This document shows, in pieces, positions 27,736-37,314 of a stretch of 64,000 nt of DNA. Under the pieces are notes generated by a model. It saw nothing but the letters and a program-made list of their open reading frames with translations, searched no databases and had not been told where the DNA came from. The translations under genes were made by a program, and so were the position numbers. This DNA comes from Allorhizobium undicola ORS 992 = ATCC 700741 (lineage in GTDB: Bacteria; Pseudomonadota; Alphaproteobacteria; Rhizobiales; Rhizobiaceae): the NCBI RefSeq assembly GCF_000621665.1, contig NZ_JHXQ01000001.1, positions 248,001 to 312,000 of the forward strand, read 5' to 3'. The stretch's first letter is position 1. Every line of letters begins with the position of its first letter.

Positions 27736-30012
27736 ATGGGTAAAAATCTCTTACCGCCCGAAGACGGCGGCGATAACATCATTCCGGTCGATCTGAAATC
27801 GGCGCTGGAAGAGCGCTATCTTGCCTACGCGCTTTCCACGATCATGCATCGCGCCTTGCCGGATGTGCGTGACGGGTTGAAACCGGTGCACCGGCGAATC
27901 ATTCACGCCATGAGCGAAATGGGCATCCGGCCCAATTCCGCCTTCAAGAAATGCGCCCGTATCGTCGGCGATGTCATCGGTAAGTTCCACCCGCATGGCG
28001 ACCAGTCGGTCTATGATGCGCTGGTGCGTCTGGCGCAGGATTTTTCGCAGCGCTATCCGGTGGTGGATGGCCAGGGCAATTTCGGCAATATCGATGGCGA
28101 TGCCGCCGCCGCCTATCGTTATACCGAGGCGCGCATGACGGAAGTGGCGGCGCTGCTTCTGGAAGGTATCGATCAGGATGCCGTGGATTATCGCCCCACC
28201 TATAACGAGGAAGATGACGAGCCCGTCGTGCTGCCGGGCGCCTTTCCCAACCTGCTGGCCAATGGCGCCTCCGGCATTGCCGTGGGCATGGCGACCTCCA
28301 TTCCGCCGCATAACGCCCATGAAATCTGCGATGCGGCGCTTTACCTGATCAAGAATCCCGGCGCGCCGGTGGAAGAGTTGCTGGCCGATCCGGCCCATCC
28401 CGAGCGCGGCGGCATAGAAGGGCCGGACCTGCCCACCGGCGGCATCATCGTCGAAAGCCGCGCCAGCATGATTGAAACCTACCGCACGGGCCGCGGGGGT
28501 TTTCGCGTGCGGGCCAGATGGGAGCAGGAGGATCTCGGCCGGGGCGGTTATCAGATCGTCATCACCGAAATTCCCTTCCAGGTGCAGAAGTCGCGGTTGA
28601 TCGAAAAGATCGCCGAACTGCTGATCGCCCGCAAGCTGCCGCTTCTGGAAGACGTTCGCGACGAGTCGGCGGAAGACGTGCGCATCGTGCTGGTGCCGAA
28701 AAGCCGAACGGTGGATGCTACCCTGCTGATGGAATCGCTGTTCAAGCTGACCGAGCTGGAAAGCCGCATTCCGCTGAACATGAACGTGCTGAGCCAGGGC
28801 AAGGTGCCGAAGGTCATGGCTCTCAACGAGGTGCTGACCGAGTGGCTCGACCATCGCAGGGAAGTGCTGGTTCGCCGTTCGCAATTCCGGCTGGCCGCCA
28901 TCGACCGGCGGCTGGAAATTCTGGGCGGTCTTCTGGTCGCCTATCTCAACCTCGATGAAGTCATTCGCATCATCCGCGAGGAAGACGAGCCGAAACAGGT
29001 GCTTATTGCCACCTTCTCGCTGACGGACAATCAGGCGGAAGCGATCTTGAACATGCGGCTGCGCAATCTGCGCAAGCTGGAAGAATTCGAGATCCGCAAG
29101 GAGCATGAGACGCTGTCCGCCGAGAAGGCGGAGATCGAATCGCTGCTCGCCTCGGAAGAAAAGCTCTGGCAGACCGTGGCCTGGGAAATCGGCGAGGTGA
29201 AGAAGAAATACGCCAAGGCTACCGAGCTTGGCCGTCGCCGCACCAGCTTTGCCAATGCGCCGGAAGCCGATCTGGAAGCCATCCAGCAGGCGATGATCGA
29301 GAAAGAGCCGATCACCGTGGTCGTCTCTGAAAAGGGCTGGATCCGGGCGCTGAAGGGCCATATCTCCGATACCTCCGGCCTGACCTTCAAGGAAGGCGAC
29401 GGGCTGAAGGTGGCTTTCCCGGCCCAGACTACCGACAAGATCCTGCTGGTGACGACCGGGGGCAAGGTTTATACGCTGGGTGGCGACAAGTTGCCCGGCG
29501 GGCGCGGTCATGGCGAGCCGATCCGCATCATGGTGGATATGGAAAACGATCAGGACGTGCTGACGGCCTTCGTGCACGATCCTGCCCGCAAGCTCATTCT
29601 GGCCTCGACGGCGGGCAATGGTTTCATCGTGCCGGAAAACGAAATCATCGCCAATACCCGCAAGGGCAAGCAGGTGATGAATGTCGGAATGCCGGATGAG
29701 GCAAAGCTTGTGATTCCCGTGACGGGCGATCATGTGGCCGTGGTGGGTGAAAACCGCAAGCTGGTGGTATTCCCGCTGGCGCAGATCCCGGAAATGACCC
29801 GCGGCAAGGGCGTGCGCCTGCAACGCTACAAGGATGGCGGCGTCAGTGACATCAAGTGCTTTTCCATTGCCGATGGCCTGACCTGGGAAGACAGCGCAGG
29901 CCGGATCTTCACCAGAAACAAGGACGAATTGCTGGAATGGCTTGGCGACCGCGCCGCCTCCGGCCGTCCTGTTCCGAAGGGTTTTCCGCGTAGCGGCAAA
30001 TTCGCCGGGTGA
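27736..30012 (+). CDS. parC: DNA topoisomerase IV subunit A ParC
   Basis: 758 residues. It cuts and passes DNA to unlink daughter chromosomes, with Par[21 protein letters not shown] near 35 and [20 protein letters not shown] near 83 form the DNA-gate helix. RYTEARMT near 130 carries the catalytic Tyr. The C-terminal beta-propeller is degenerate, as in ParC rather than GyrA. In the quinolone region Gln occupies the place of E. coli Ser80 and Asp that of Glu84. ParE is not in the window. Upstream, 253 bases separate it from the divergent secreted protein. Confidence 0.94.
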   Translation: MGKNLLPPEDGGDNIIPVDLKSALEERYLAYALSTIMHRALPDVRDGLKPVHRRIIHAMSEMGIRPNSAFKKCARIVGDVIGKFHPHGDQSVYDALVRLAQDFSQRYPVVDGQGNFGNIDGDAAAAYRYTEARMTEVAALLLEGIDQDAVDYRPTYNEEDDEPVVLPGAFPNLLANGASGIAVGMATSIPPHNAHEICDAALYLIKNPGAPVEELLADPAHPERGGIEGPDLPTGGIIVESRASMIETYRTGRGGFRVRARWEQEDLGRGGYQIVITEIPFQVQKSRLIEKIAELLIARKLPLLEDVRDESAEDVRIVLVPKSRTVDATLLMESLFKLTELESRIPLNMNVLSQGKVPKVMALNEVLTEWLDHRREVLVRRSQFRLAAIDRRLEILGGLLVAYLNLDEVIRIIREEDEPKQVLIATFSLTDNQAEAILNMRLRNLRKLEEFEIRKEHETLSAEKAEIESLLASEEKLWQTVAWEIGEVKKKYAKATELGRRRTSFANAPEADLEAIQQAMIEKEPITVVVSEKGWIRALKGHISDTSGLTFKEGDGLKVAFPAQTTDKILLVTTGGKVYTLGGDKLPGGRGHGEPIRIMVDMENDQDVLTAFVHDPARKLILASTAGNGFIVPENEIIANTRKGKQVMNVGMPDEAKLVIPVTGDHVAVVGENRKLVVFPLAQIPEMTRGKGVRLQRYKDGGVSDIKCFSIADGLTWEDSAGRIFTRNKDELLEWLGDRAASGRPVPKGFPRSGKFAG

Positions 30013-30086
30013 GGGGCGGGGTGTCTTCCCCGCTTTCCAGACTCCGGTGATTACGCCTCGGGAGGCGTGATGCCTGCTTTCGGCCC

Positions 30087-30130
30087 GCATTTCCGGACGG
30101 AAAACCGGTTCCCACTTTTCCTGAAAATGC
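30087..30130. repeat. Palindromic repeat, family A
   Basis: GCATTTCCGG opens and TGAAAATGC closes an element with AAAACCGGTTCCCACTTTTC in the middle, between the convergent parC and GGDEF-EAL genes. The TAG stop of the GGDEF-EAL gene lies just beyond its end. Confidence 0.75.
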
Positions 30131-30131
30131 T

Positions 30132-32111
30132 CTAAAGCCTGCTGTGGCGGTCCACGAAAAGATCCGGTGGCATGGGCCTGCCGGTAAAATAGCCCTGGAC
30201 GTCATCGATGCGAAACTCGCGCATCAGGGCCAGTTGCTCTTCGGTTTCGATACCCTCGACCAGAATGCGGTTTCCGCGATGGCGGATCAGGCTGATAATG
30301 TCCCGCAGCATGGTTTTGCCCTGCTCGCTGTCGCAATCCACCAGAAACGACCTGTCGATCTTGACGGTATGAAACTGGATGAGCCGTAGCCAGGACAAGC
30401 CGGCGAAGCCTGTGCCAAAATCGTCCAGCCAGATGCGAATCCCCAGTTTCTCCAATTGCTTGAGGCAGCGCAGAATGTCCGACTGGCCTTCCATGTCGAT
30501 GCCTTCGGTGATCTCGAAGGCAAGACGGTGCCCCTCGATACCCGTTTCGGTCAGAATGTTGCGCACGCCCTCGGCAAAACCGCGCGCCTTCAATTGCAGC
30601 GGCGAAACGTTGACGCTGACGACTGGCGCCTTGCCGGAAACGAGCATGTCCTCGCAGGCCTTGCGAATACTCCACAGGCCAAGAGCAATGATGGAGCCTG
30701 TCCGCTCGGCCACGGGAATGAACAGGGCAGGGCTGACGGGCGAGCCATCCAGCATTTTCAGGCGCATCAGCGCTTCGGCGGCGGCCACCGTGCCGTTTTC
30801 CAGATTGTAGATTGGCTGATAGACCAGAGAAACGAGGTCGCGATTGACGGCGACCTTCAGCAGGGCGGCGATGTTTTCGCTTTCGTCCCCGGTGGAAGGA
30901 TCTGTCGGATCGAAGAGGTGTACGCAGTTTCGGCCGTTTGCCTTGGCGCTGTAGAGCGAGCGATCGGCCTCGGTAATCATGCGTTCCAGCTTTGGCGGCA
31001 TATGTTCGCGCGTATAGGTCGCGCCGACACTCACGGTAATGATCGCCAGCCCGTCGCGCCGCTGGTCGTGGACAAGGGCCAGTTTTTCCACCGTGGCGCG
31101 GATGAGTTCGCAGATTTGCAGCACCTGCGCTTCGCCGCCGACCCTGACAAGCACGATGAATTCCTCGCCGCCATATCGGCCGAGCGAGGCGTTGAAGGGA
31201 AGCAGGGCCTCGTTGAGCGCATTGGTCACGAGAATCAGGCAGCGGTCGCCAGCCTGATGGCCATAGCAGTCATTGTATTTCTTGAAAAAATCGACATCGA
31301 CCAGAATGGCGGAAAAGGCGGTGCCGTCGGTTTGCCAGGCGTTCCAGTATTCCCGCAGCCGTTGATCGATGGCGCGGCGATTGTCGATACCGGTGAGGTA
31401 ATCGGTATGGGACAGGCGGAAAAGCGCGCGTCCGCGCTCGGTTGCTTCCCGATGCTGGTGTTCGGCCTCCAGCGCATTGAGAAAAACCTGATAGCGCTCC
31501 TTGTTCAGCCTCAGATTGACGTAGGTCGTGAAGGTGAAACAGGCTACGTAAAAGGTGCCGAAGGCCACCGCGTAGAAATATTCTCCGACAAAAACCGTGA
31601 GCAAGGCCATGAAAAACAGGCCGAGCACCACGCAGGAGGTGAGAATGGACAGCCAGACCTCGAAGCTGAAAAACAGGTTTGCGCCCATCATGAAAATCGC
31701 GCCGAACACCATGTAATAGCGCATGTTTTCGACTTCGCTGGTGCCAAGGGCAGGGTATAGCCAGAAGGCATAGCCGCAAATCAGAGCCAGCGCGCAGGTC
31801 AGGTCCAGGTGATCGGCGCTTGCCTTGCGTGCAACCTGAAACTCGATCATCGACAGAGCGCCAATTCCCACGCAAAAGCGCGCAATCGTGGTGGCAACGG
31901 CCACGTCGCCAAGCAGAATGAAATCGGTGACGGCAAACATCAGATAGACGAGGACCGATACCCACAGGCCGCTGCGCGTGGCGCTGGCGCGCGCTCTCTC
32001 GTTGCGGGTGCGGTAGAGGCGCCATACTTCTGCGGGTGTTGGCAGCTCGCTCCCCTGCGCGGTCGCGGCCTCTATTTTCAGGGGCTGGGCCTGCTTCATG
32101 CCGTGATCCAT
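30132..32111 (-). CDS. Membrane-anchored GGDEF-EAL protein (cyclic di-GMP synthesis/breakdown)
   Basis: 659 residues. An N-terminal region (about 45-215) holds roughly six membrane segments with no recognisable sensor domain. The GGDEF domain follows, with DYLTGIDNRRAIDQRL near 240 and RYGGEEF near 320. No RxxD inhibitory site precedes it. The EAL domain has AAEALMRL near 435, VNVSPLQL near 490, FEITEG near 520, LDDFGTGFAGLSWLR near 545, KIDRSF near 563 and VEGIETEEQ near 590. All phosphodiesterase metal and catalytic residues appear intact, so both activities are possible. It is divergent from a methyltransferase gene. The start could also be the ATG 12 bases downstream. Confidence 0.92.
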   Translation of the reverse strand: MDHGMKQAQPLKIEAATAQGSELPTPAEVWRLYRTRNERARASATRSGLWVSVLVYLMFAVTDFILLGDVAVATTIARFCVGIGALSMIEFQVARKASADHLDLTCALALICGYAFWLYPALGTSEVENMRYYMVFGAIFMMGANLFFSFEVWLSILTSCVVLGLFFMALLTVFVGEYFYAVAFGTFYVACFTFTTYVNLRLNKERYQVFLNALEAEHQHREATERGRALFRLSHTDYLTGIDNRRAIDQRLREYWNAWQTDGTAFSAILVDVDFFKKYNDCYGHQAGDRCLILVTNALNEALLPFNASLGRYGGEEFIVLVRVGGEAQVLQICELIRATVEKLALVHDQRRDGLAIITVSVGATYTREHMPPKLERMITEADRSLYSAKANGRNCVHLFDPTDPSTGDESENIAALLKVAVNRDLVSLVYQPIYNLENGTVAAAEALMRLKMLDGSPVSPALFIPVAERTGSIIALGLWSIRKACEDMLVSGKAPVVSVNVSPLQLKARGFAEGVRNILTETGIEGHRLAFEITEGIDMEGQSDILRCLKQLEKLGIRIWLDDFGTGFAGLSWLRLIQFHTVKIDRSFLVDCDSEQGKTMLRDIISLIRHRGNRILVEGIETEEQLALMREFRIDDVQGYFTGRPMPPDLFVDRHSRL

Positions 32112-32428
32112 ATGTCTTCACCGACCACCGGAGTTTCGCGTCATACTTACTCATTCGACGTTACAAGAGGTGGACCTTGTTTGTCCATTTGCCGTCATAG
32201 GGCGATACACCCGAAAATGCCACTGTAGCAAAACGGCTCATTTTGGGTCGAAAGGAATAAAGGGTCTCATTTTAAAACGGCTTCGTTAATAAAAGTAAAG
32301 AAATCTCGGCTGCGTTAACCTTATCGACGTAAAGTTTCCAAAACCAGTCGCATTTCGAAAACAGGCTTTTATAGTAACCAAATTATTAACACCCCCATTA
32401 ATTTACTGTAAAATACGAAAGGTCTAAT
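32112..32428. other. AT-rich divergent promoter region (GGDEF-EAL / methyltransferase)
   Basis: 317 bases, with 32260-32428 clearly AT-rich for this genome. TTAACA at 32385 and TAAAAT at 32409, 18 bases apart, look like a sigma-70 promoter. However, the start point would fall almost at the AAAGG ribosome site of the methyltransferase, so a promoter further upstream is equally likely. Nothing coding is seen. Confidence 0.45.
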
Positions 32429-33475
32429 ATGAGTAGCGTCGAATTTTCCATGGACGGGCAGAGCCTCATCACCCCGGAATCCATGGCGGCCGAAGTTGCT
32501 TCTCCGGCCAATTCGCAGCTCAACGAAACCGAACTGGCGCTGGCCAGAACGGAGTTGGCTCTGGTTCTCAATATTGCGAATCAGCAATTCGAACAGAAGA
32601 CCGATCCGGCGATGATCATCGCCCGTACGGCGTCCGCGCTCCACACCATCCGCATCAAGTCCTCGCCGTTGGTATGGCAGGCCTTGATTGCAATTGCCCA
32701 GGCGCATCCTGTTTCCCAATATTTCCGGCAGGATCCCTTTACCCGCTGGTCCTACGACAAGCCGCGCGGCTATTCCGGCGATGCGCAATTGCTGGATTTC
32801 ATTTACGGTCACGAAAGCGTTGCCGATGAAATCGCCCGTTCCACGCCGCTTGGTCTTGCGCTTTACGATTACACCAAGGATGCCTCTTCCTCGGTTGCCG
32901 TGCGTGAGCGCCGTGACATCCTGACCCAATATGTCGATGAAATTGCCGGTTCTCGCGGGCCGCAGGCCGAAATCCTGACCATTGCCGCCGGTCATCTGCG
33001 GGAAGCCAACCGCTCCAAGGCTCTGGCGGAGGGTCGCCTCAAGCGCTGGGTTGCGCTCGATCAGGATCCGATCAGCATCGGCTCCATCGCGCGGGATTTC
33101 GCCGGCACCTGCATCGAGCCGGTTGAGGGTTCCGTGCGTGACGTGTTCACCGACAGGCACAACCTTGGAAAGTTCGATTTCGTTTACGCCTCCGGCCTCT
33201 ACGATTACCTGAACGACAAGGTGTCCATCAAGCTGACGCGCAAGTGCATGGACATGCTCAAGCCCAATGGCGTGTTCCTGTTCGCCAACTTCGCAGAAGA
33301 CATCATCGTTGACGGCTACATGGAAACCTTCATGAACTGGGCGCTGCTGCTGCGGACGGAAGAAGATATGTGGCGCATCATCCGTGGCAGCACGGAAGAG
33401 GGGCAGGTGGAAGCGCAGGTAAGGTTCGGCGCAAACCGCAATATCGTCTACGGTCTCATCCGCAAGCTTTCCTGA
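32429..33475 (+). CDS. Class I SAM-dependent methyltransferase resembling 3-hydroxypalmitate methyl ester synthases (PhcB-like)
   Basis: 348 residues. An N-terminal helical part (about 25-105) precedes WSYDKPRGYSGDAQLLDFIY near 108, a block typical of the 'extracellular factor 3-hydroxypalmitic acid methyl ester biosynthesis' group. It continues with RERRDILTQYVDE near 155 and the SAM loop ILTIAAGHLREANRS near 176, where AAGHLRE replaces the usual GxGxG. VYASGLYDYLND and LKPNGVFLFANFAED follow as later motifs. In Ralstonia PhcB makes a quorum signal; the substrate here is unknown. It stands alone, divergent from a GGDEF-EAL protein. Confidence 0.72.
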   Translation: MSSVEFSMDGQSLITPESMAAEVASPANSQLNETELALARTELALVLNIANQQFEQKTDPAMIIARTASALHTIRIKSSPLVWQALIAIAQAHPVSQYFRQDPFTRWSYDKPRGYSGDAQLLDFIYGHESVADEIARSTPLGLALYDYTKDASSSVAVRERRDILTQYVDEIAGSRGPQAEILTIAAGHLREANRSKALAEGRLKRWVALDQDPISIGSIARDFAGTCIEPVEGSVRDVFTDRHNLGKFDFVYASGLYDYLNDKVSIKLTRKCMDMLKPNGVFLFANFAEDIIVDGYMETFMNWALLLRTEEDMWRIIRGSTEEGQVEAQVRFGANRNIVYGLIRKLS

Positions 33476-33623
33476 GCGGGTCCGGTCCTTTCTGCGCGTG
33501 GCACGCAGAGGCCGCGGCTTTTCAGAGAATACCGAATGCGTTGAAACAGTTTGCAGTTTTGCGGCGGCTCCCGCTTTCCTCCCGGCGAGAGGGGCTGCCG
33601 TCATCCACCACCGCTGGCACTCA

Positions 33624-33681
33624 AGCATGTCGCGCAACACCGTGCCACGGTTTTGCGATAACGACATGCGAAAAAAACAAT
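33624..33681. repeat. 57-base hairpin unit (family E), single copy
   Basis: AGCATGTCGCGCAA... to ...TTTTGCGATAACGACATGC: the GCATGTCG and CGACATGC ends pair, with GCAA/TTGC inside. It matches the tandem pair at 54680-54793 with several differences. Confidence 0.75.
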
Positions 33682-33688
33682 GACTTAC

Positions 33689-33830
33689 TGCATAACTCCT
33701 TAAATCGGAATCGATTTAAGGTGAAAATTATGCAGCAGATTTAAAGTGTTACAGCGTCCTTTGTGCGTTTGATAAAGCGCACGGCGCTGTAAAGCGTCGG
33801 GAGCGAATCTGGAAGATCGCGACACGCTTT
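33689..33830. repeat. Composite of palindromic repeats (families B, C and F)
   Basis: 33689-33734 is a family B element (TGCATAACTCC...AATTATGCA, imperfect). 33751-33790 is family C (ACAGCG...CGCTGT around GTGCGTTT). 33791-33830 is family F, with AAAGCGT/ACGCTTT ends around GGAGCGAATCTGGAAGATCG. Compared with the block at 5611, families B and C are in the opposite order, so the block is inverted. Family F recurs at 54800. Confidence 0.8.
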
Positions 33831-33856
33831 CGTCGCTCAATCGCTTTCAAACATGC

Positions 33857-33883
33857 AAAACCCGGCACATGGCCGGGTTTTTC
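33857..33883. terminator. Terminator between convergent methyltransferase and bpt genes
   Basis: AAACCCGGC / GCCGGGTTT arms around ACATG (33857-33879), followed by TTCG. The A/T-rich ends allow termination in both directions; it is closest to bpt (stop at 33917). Confidence 0.8.
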
Positions 33884-33916
33884 GCGTCTGGCAGTTTCGC
33901 ATCCTGAGCCTTCTGC

Positions 33917-34675
33917 TCATCCTTCCACGTCTTCGGTGGCGTCATGCCGGGTCCAGCCCGGACCCAGCAGATGCTCCTGCGGCTGGAACCTGATCTTATA
34001 GCCCATTTTGCGCGAGCCGCGCACCCAATAGCCGAGATAGACATGCGGCAGCCCCATCTCATTGGCGCGGCGAATATGGTCCAGCACCATGAAAGTGCCA
34101 AGCGAGCGGCGTTCCAGTTCCGGATCGAAAAAGGAATAGACCATGGAAAGGCCGTCGCTCATCACGTCCGTCAGTGCAACGGCCATCAGGCGCCCTGGTC
34201 CGTCCTCGCCCTCCCTGGGTCTGCTGCGATATTCGATCACCTTGGTGCGGACGTGAGTGTCTTCCACCATGATCGCGAAGTCCAGCGCCGACATGTCCGA
34301 CATGCCGCCATTTTGATGGCGGTGATCGAGATAGCGGCGGAAAAGCGAAAACTGCTCTGTTGAAGGTTGTGCCGGATAGGCCGTGCTGACCAGATCGGCA
34401 TTCATCGCCTCCACCTTGCGCATGGTCCGGTTAGGCTTGAATTCACCGGCGATAATGCGAACCGAAAGGCAGGCCCGGCAGCTTTCGCAAGCGGGCCGGT
34501 ATGCGATGTTCTGTGATCGGCGAAAACCGCCCTGGGTCAGGAGATCGTTCATTTCCGTGGCGCGGGGGCCAACAAGATGCGTAAAGACCTTGCGCTCCAT
34601 TTCGCCGGGCAAATAGGGGCATGGCGCCGGTGCCGTGAGGTAAAACTGCGGTGAGGTCGTTGCCTGTGTATTCAT
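33917..34675 (-). CDS. bpt: Aspartate/glutamate leucyltransferase Bpt
   Basis: 252 residues. It transfers Leu from tRNA to proteins with N-terminal Asp or Glu and so marks them for ClpS/ClpAP (N-end rule). [19 protein letters not shown] near 18 and [20 protein letters not shown] near 53 contain the cysteine cluster of the ATE N-domain. [20 protein letters not shown] near 150 and [20 protein letters not shown] near 213 are the conserved C-domain blocks. I start at the ATG at 34675 (MNTQATTSP); an upstream ATG at 34714 gives 13 extra residues with no similarity. Its ribosome site is weak. Confidence 0.92.
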   Translation of the reverse strand: MNTQATTSPQFYLTAPAPCPYLPGEMERKVFTHLVGPRATEMNDLLTQGGFRRSQNIAYRPACESCRACLSVRIIAGEFKPNRTMRKVEAMNADLVSTAYPAQPSTEQFSLFRRYLDHRHQNGGMSDMSALDFAIMVEDTHVRTKVIEYRSRPREGEDGPGRLMAVALTDVMSDGLSMVYSFFDPELERRSLGTFMVLDHIRRANEMGLPHVYLGYWVRGSRKMGYKIRFQPQEHLLGPGWTRHDATEDVEG

Positions 34676-34875
34676 GCCACGAAACTGTCCTTCAATCCGG
34701 CCGGCGTGACGCATCCCTTGGATCAGATGGCCGAACCGGCAGATGGTGAAGCGACGATTCGCTGCCTGCTATCATCCTCAAGTCTGCATAAGCATGGCGT
34801 AACTTTCGCAAAGGTCAACCGGCAAACGAAAGCCTGCCGGGTAATCGCGCCAAAACAGGGCAGCCGACCTGCAAT

Positions 34876-35334
34876 TCAGAAACTGCGCACCGCGGCTGTG
34901 CCCAGCAGCAGATCGTGGACAAGGCGCGAGCGCTCGATAAACAGGCCCGCCAGCAGGATGAGCGGCGTCAAAATCGAGTTCAGGAACCAGAACAGCGCAA
35001 GATGCGCAATGGCGGTGACGAAATCGATGCGCCCGCCATCAAGGCGAATGAGCCTTATGCCCACGGCGCGCATTCCCGGCGTTGCCTGCGCGGGGCCTGC
35101 CATGGAGGTGCCGAAATAAAGTCCCGCCACGATGAAGAACAGGATGGGATAAAGCAGCCAGCCCAGCCCCAGCGTGATGATGCCGAGGAAAAATACGGCA
35201 ATGATGGCCACCAGCATCAGCAGTCCCACCAGCACGTAATCGATGATGAAAGCCATGGCGCGCCGTGAAAGCACGCCGCTGAAGGCGCGCCAATCCGTGG
35301 GGGCGGCGGTCTGGACCGATGGTTCGAAGCTCAT
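34876..35334 (-). CDS. RDD-family membrane protein
   Basis: 152 residues with three to four membrane segments (about 28-55, 58-85, 115-135). LSRRAMAFIIDYVLVGLLM carries the Arg...Asp signature of the RDD domain, and GMRAVGIRLIRLDGG follows the second segment, as usual. Some RDD proteins act in ion transport or osmotolerance, but most have no known role. The ATG at 35334 follows AAGGAGA. It is 74 bases downstream of hemB on the same strand and may be co-transcribed with it. Confidence 0.88.
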   Translation of the reverse strand: MSFEPSVQTAAPTDWRAFSGVLSRRAMAFIIDYVLVGLLMLVAIIAVFFLGIITLGLGWLLYPILFFIVAGLYFGTSMAGPAQATPGMRAVGIRLIRLDGGRIDFVTAIAHLALFWFLNSILTPLILLAGLFIERSRLVHDLLLGTAAVRSF

Positions 35335-35408
35335 GATCGTCTCCTTGACAATGACAGGAGATATGGGAGTGGCGCGGCTGAATTGCAAATTTCCGCGCCA
35401 TCAAACCT

Positions 35409-36419
35409 TCATGCCCTGGCCAGCAGCCTTGCGGCTTCCACCGCAAAATAGCTCAATATGCCATCGCAGCCGGCCCGCTTGAAGCACAGGAGCGATTCCA
35501 TCATCACCCGCTGCTCGTCGATCCAGCCTTGCATTCCGGCAGCCTTGATCTGGGTATATTCGCCGGAAACCTGATAGGCGAAGACCGGCAGGCTGAAAGC
35601 CTCCTTGAGGCGCCAGCAAATATCGAGATAGGGCAGGCCGGGTTTTACCATCAGCATGTCGGCGCCTTCCTCCACGTCGAGGGCTGCGTCGCGCACGGCT
35701 TCGGTGCCGTTGGCGGGGCTGACATAATAGCTGTTCTTGTCGCCCTTCAGCAGGCCAGCGGTGGAAATCGCCTCGCGATAGGGACCGTAATAGCCGGAAG
35801 AGAATTTCGTGGCATAGGACATGATGCCGACCGATTGATGGCCTGCCGCATCCAGCCCCCGGCGGATCGCGCCAATGCGTCCATCCATCATCTCGGACGG
35901 GGCGATGATGTCTGAACCGGCATCCGCCTGGAGAATGGCGGCCCGCACCACCTGATCGACGGTTTCGTCATTGACGATCTCACCCTCACGCAAGATCCCG
36001 TCATGGCCGTGATCGGTGAAGGGGTCCAGCGCCACATCGGTGATGATGCCGATATTCGCCACAGCCTTCTTGATGGCCATGGTTGCCTGATTGAGCAGGT
36101 TATTGGCCTCCAGGATCTGCGAGCCGGTCTGGTCGCGCAGGTCAAGGGCGATGTTGGGAAAAGTGGCGATGGCGGGAATGCCGAGATCGGCGGCTTCCTT
36201 CACCGCTTCCACCGCCTTGTCCACGCTCATGCGGTTCACGCCGGGCATGGCCGGAATGGGATCGACAATGCCGCTGCCGGGAACCAGGAAGATCGGCCAG
36301 ATCAGGTCGTCCACCGTCAGCCGGCTTTCCTGCACCAGCCTGCGCGTCCAGTCCGCCTTGCGGTTGCGGCGCATACGCCGGTGGCCGGTGATGTGATCGA
36401 CGAGATGTGTCTTGTCCAT
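35409..36419 (-). CDS. hemB: Delta-aminolevulinic acid dehydratase (porphobilinogen synthase) HemB
   Basis: 336 residues. It condenses two 5-aminolevulinates into porphobilinogen for heme and B12. YATKFSSGYYGPYREA near 205 contains one catalytic Lys, and DMLMVKPGLPYLDI near 255 the second, Schiff-base Lys. DVALDPFTDHGHDGI near 130 has aspartates where zinc enzymes have three cysteines, so this is the Mg-dependent, zinc-independent type. The ATG follows GGAG. The frame is open upstream but through a repeat-rich leader with no protein features, so 36419 is preferred. Confidence 0.95.
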   Translation of the reverse strand: MDKTHLVDHITGHRRMRRNRKADWTRRLVQESRLTVDDLIWPIFLVPGSGIVDPIPAMPGVNRMSVDKAVEAVKEAADLGIPAIATFPNIALDLRDQTGSQILEANNLLNQATMAIKKAVANIGIITDVALDPFTDHGHDGILREGEIVNDETVDQVVRAAILQADAGSDIIAPSEMMDGRIGAIRRGLDAAGHQSVGIMSYATKFSSGYYGPYREAISTAGLLKGDKNSYYVSPANGTEAVRDAALDVEEGADMLMVKPGLPYLDICWRLKEAFSLPVFAYQVSGEYTQIKAAGMQGWIDEQRVMMESLLCFKRAGCDGILSYFAVEAARLLARA

Positions 36420-36825
36420 GATAGTCTCCGCTCCCGAATGCTGGCGTTTTCGGGCTTTTGGAAAGGGCTTTCGCGTATGACGGTGTGTGAAACCGAAGGA
36501 GGAAGCCTGACGATGAGGCAGGCCTGCGGCTCCAATAGCATGGACGGCCGTCCTTGCCCACCACGCCCGGCCTTTTGTGAAATGCTGCTGCATACAGCGC
36601 CGCGCGTTTTATCAAACGCACAAAGGACGCTGTCACTTTAAATCTGCTGCATAATTTGGAATTATGCAGTAGAGCATGATCCGACCGGAGTGAAACGAGG
36701 ATCGACAAGATTATCCTTCGAAAAGCGCTCTAATGTCTGGTTGGGTTTTGGAATAGGCGCCCTCCCGTGCCGCAAGTCATTTTCAGCCTCTGGCGCGGCC
36801 CCGCTCTTCGCATTATCCTTGCTCC
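36420..36825. other. Repeat-containing divergent region upstream of hemB
   Basis: 406 bases between divergent hemB and the DUF6163 gene. Apart from the palindromic composite at 36594-36735 nothing is recognised. The promoter of hemB should lie in 36430-36590. Confidence 0.55.
36594..36735. repeat. Composite of palindromic repeats (families C, B and D)
   Basis: 36594-36633 is family C (ACAGCG...CGCTGT). 36648-36668 is a shortened family B (TGCATAATT-TGG-AATTATGCA, the inner half missing). 36673-36735 is family D, with GATCCGACCGGAGTGAAACG and ending AAAAGCGCTCT. The same order C-B as at 5611 is kept. Family D recurs at 56691-56892. Confidence 0.8.
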
Positions 36826-37260
36826 ATGCAAGACGAAAGCGTTCACACTCCAAAACCGAGCCTCACGGACCTTCTGTTCGTGCTCTTCCTCCGTATCGTG
36901 GCATTTTGCGGCCTTTGGGTCGGGCTGAAATATTGGGCCATGCTGGTCGGCTTTCCGGGGCAGGGGGCAATGCGCTTCGATCTCATGCCCATACCCTGGC
37001 GGGTGGCTGCCACGTCGCTTGCGGTGGTTTTTCCGGTGGCGGCCATCGGGCTGTGGATGACGGTATCCTGGGGCGTGGTCATCTGGATCATCGGGGCCGG
37101 AGCGCAAATTGCCATGCATGGCGTGTGGCCACGCATTTTCGGGCCGGACATGCCCGTCATCCTCTTCCATCTGGCGGTGGCGGGCGCCTATCTGGCCTTC
37201 CGTATCATGCTCTATATAGAGTGGCGACGGAAGGAAGAGGTAAGGCTTGATTTACCCTGA
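36826..37260 (+). CDS. Small membrane protein, DUF6163 type
   Basis: 144 residues with four membrane segments (about 16-40, 60-82, 85-105, 112-133). KYWAMLVGFPGQGAMRFDLM after the first segment and the C-terminal RIMLYIEWRRKEE are recognisable features of a family found in Hyphomicrobiales without known function. There is no clear ribosome site beyond a weak match. It lies upstream of ldtR on the same strand; about 130 bases separate them. Confidence 0.75.
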   Translation: MQDESVHTPKPSLTDLLFVLFLRIVAFCGLWVGLKYWAMLVGFPGQGAMRFDLMPIPWRVAATSLAVVFPVAAIGLWMTVSWGVVIWIIGAGAQIAMHGVWPRIFGPDMPVILFHLAVAGAYLAFRIMLYIEWRRKEEVRLDLP

Positions 37261-37314
37261 GACAAACAGGCCATTTGGTAAGCCTCTGTTAAGGCTGCGT
37301 TTTAAATAGAATTT

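Larger units (their letters stand above)
33476..33916. other. Repeat-rich intergenic region
   Basis: 441 bases between the convergent methyltransferase and bpt genes, without a gene. The 33476-33620 part shows nothing recognisable. From 33624 onward it is almost wholly made of short palindromes, listed separately. AAACCCGGCACATGGCCGGGTTTTTCG at 33857-33883 is a good terminator, readable in either direction. Confidence 0.7.

Noticed and set aside
27751-30090. A 779-codon open frame antisense to parC
   Set aside because: It mirrors the codon pattern of parC; no ribosome site, and the translation is His/Arg/Gln-rich without any domain.
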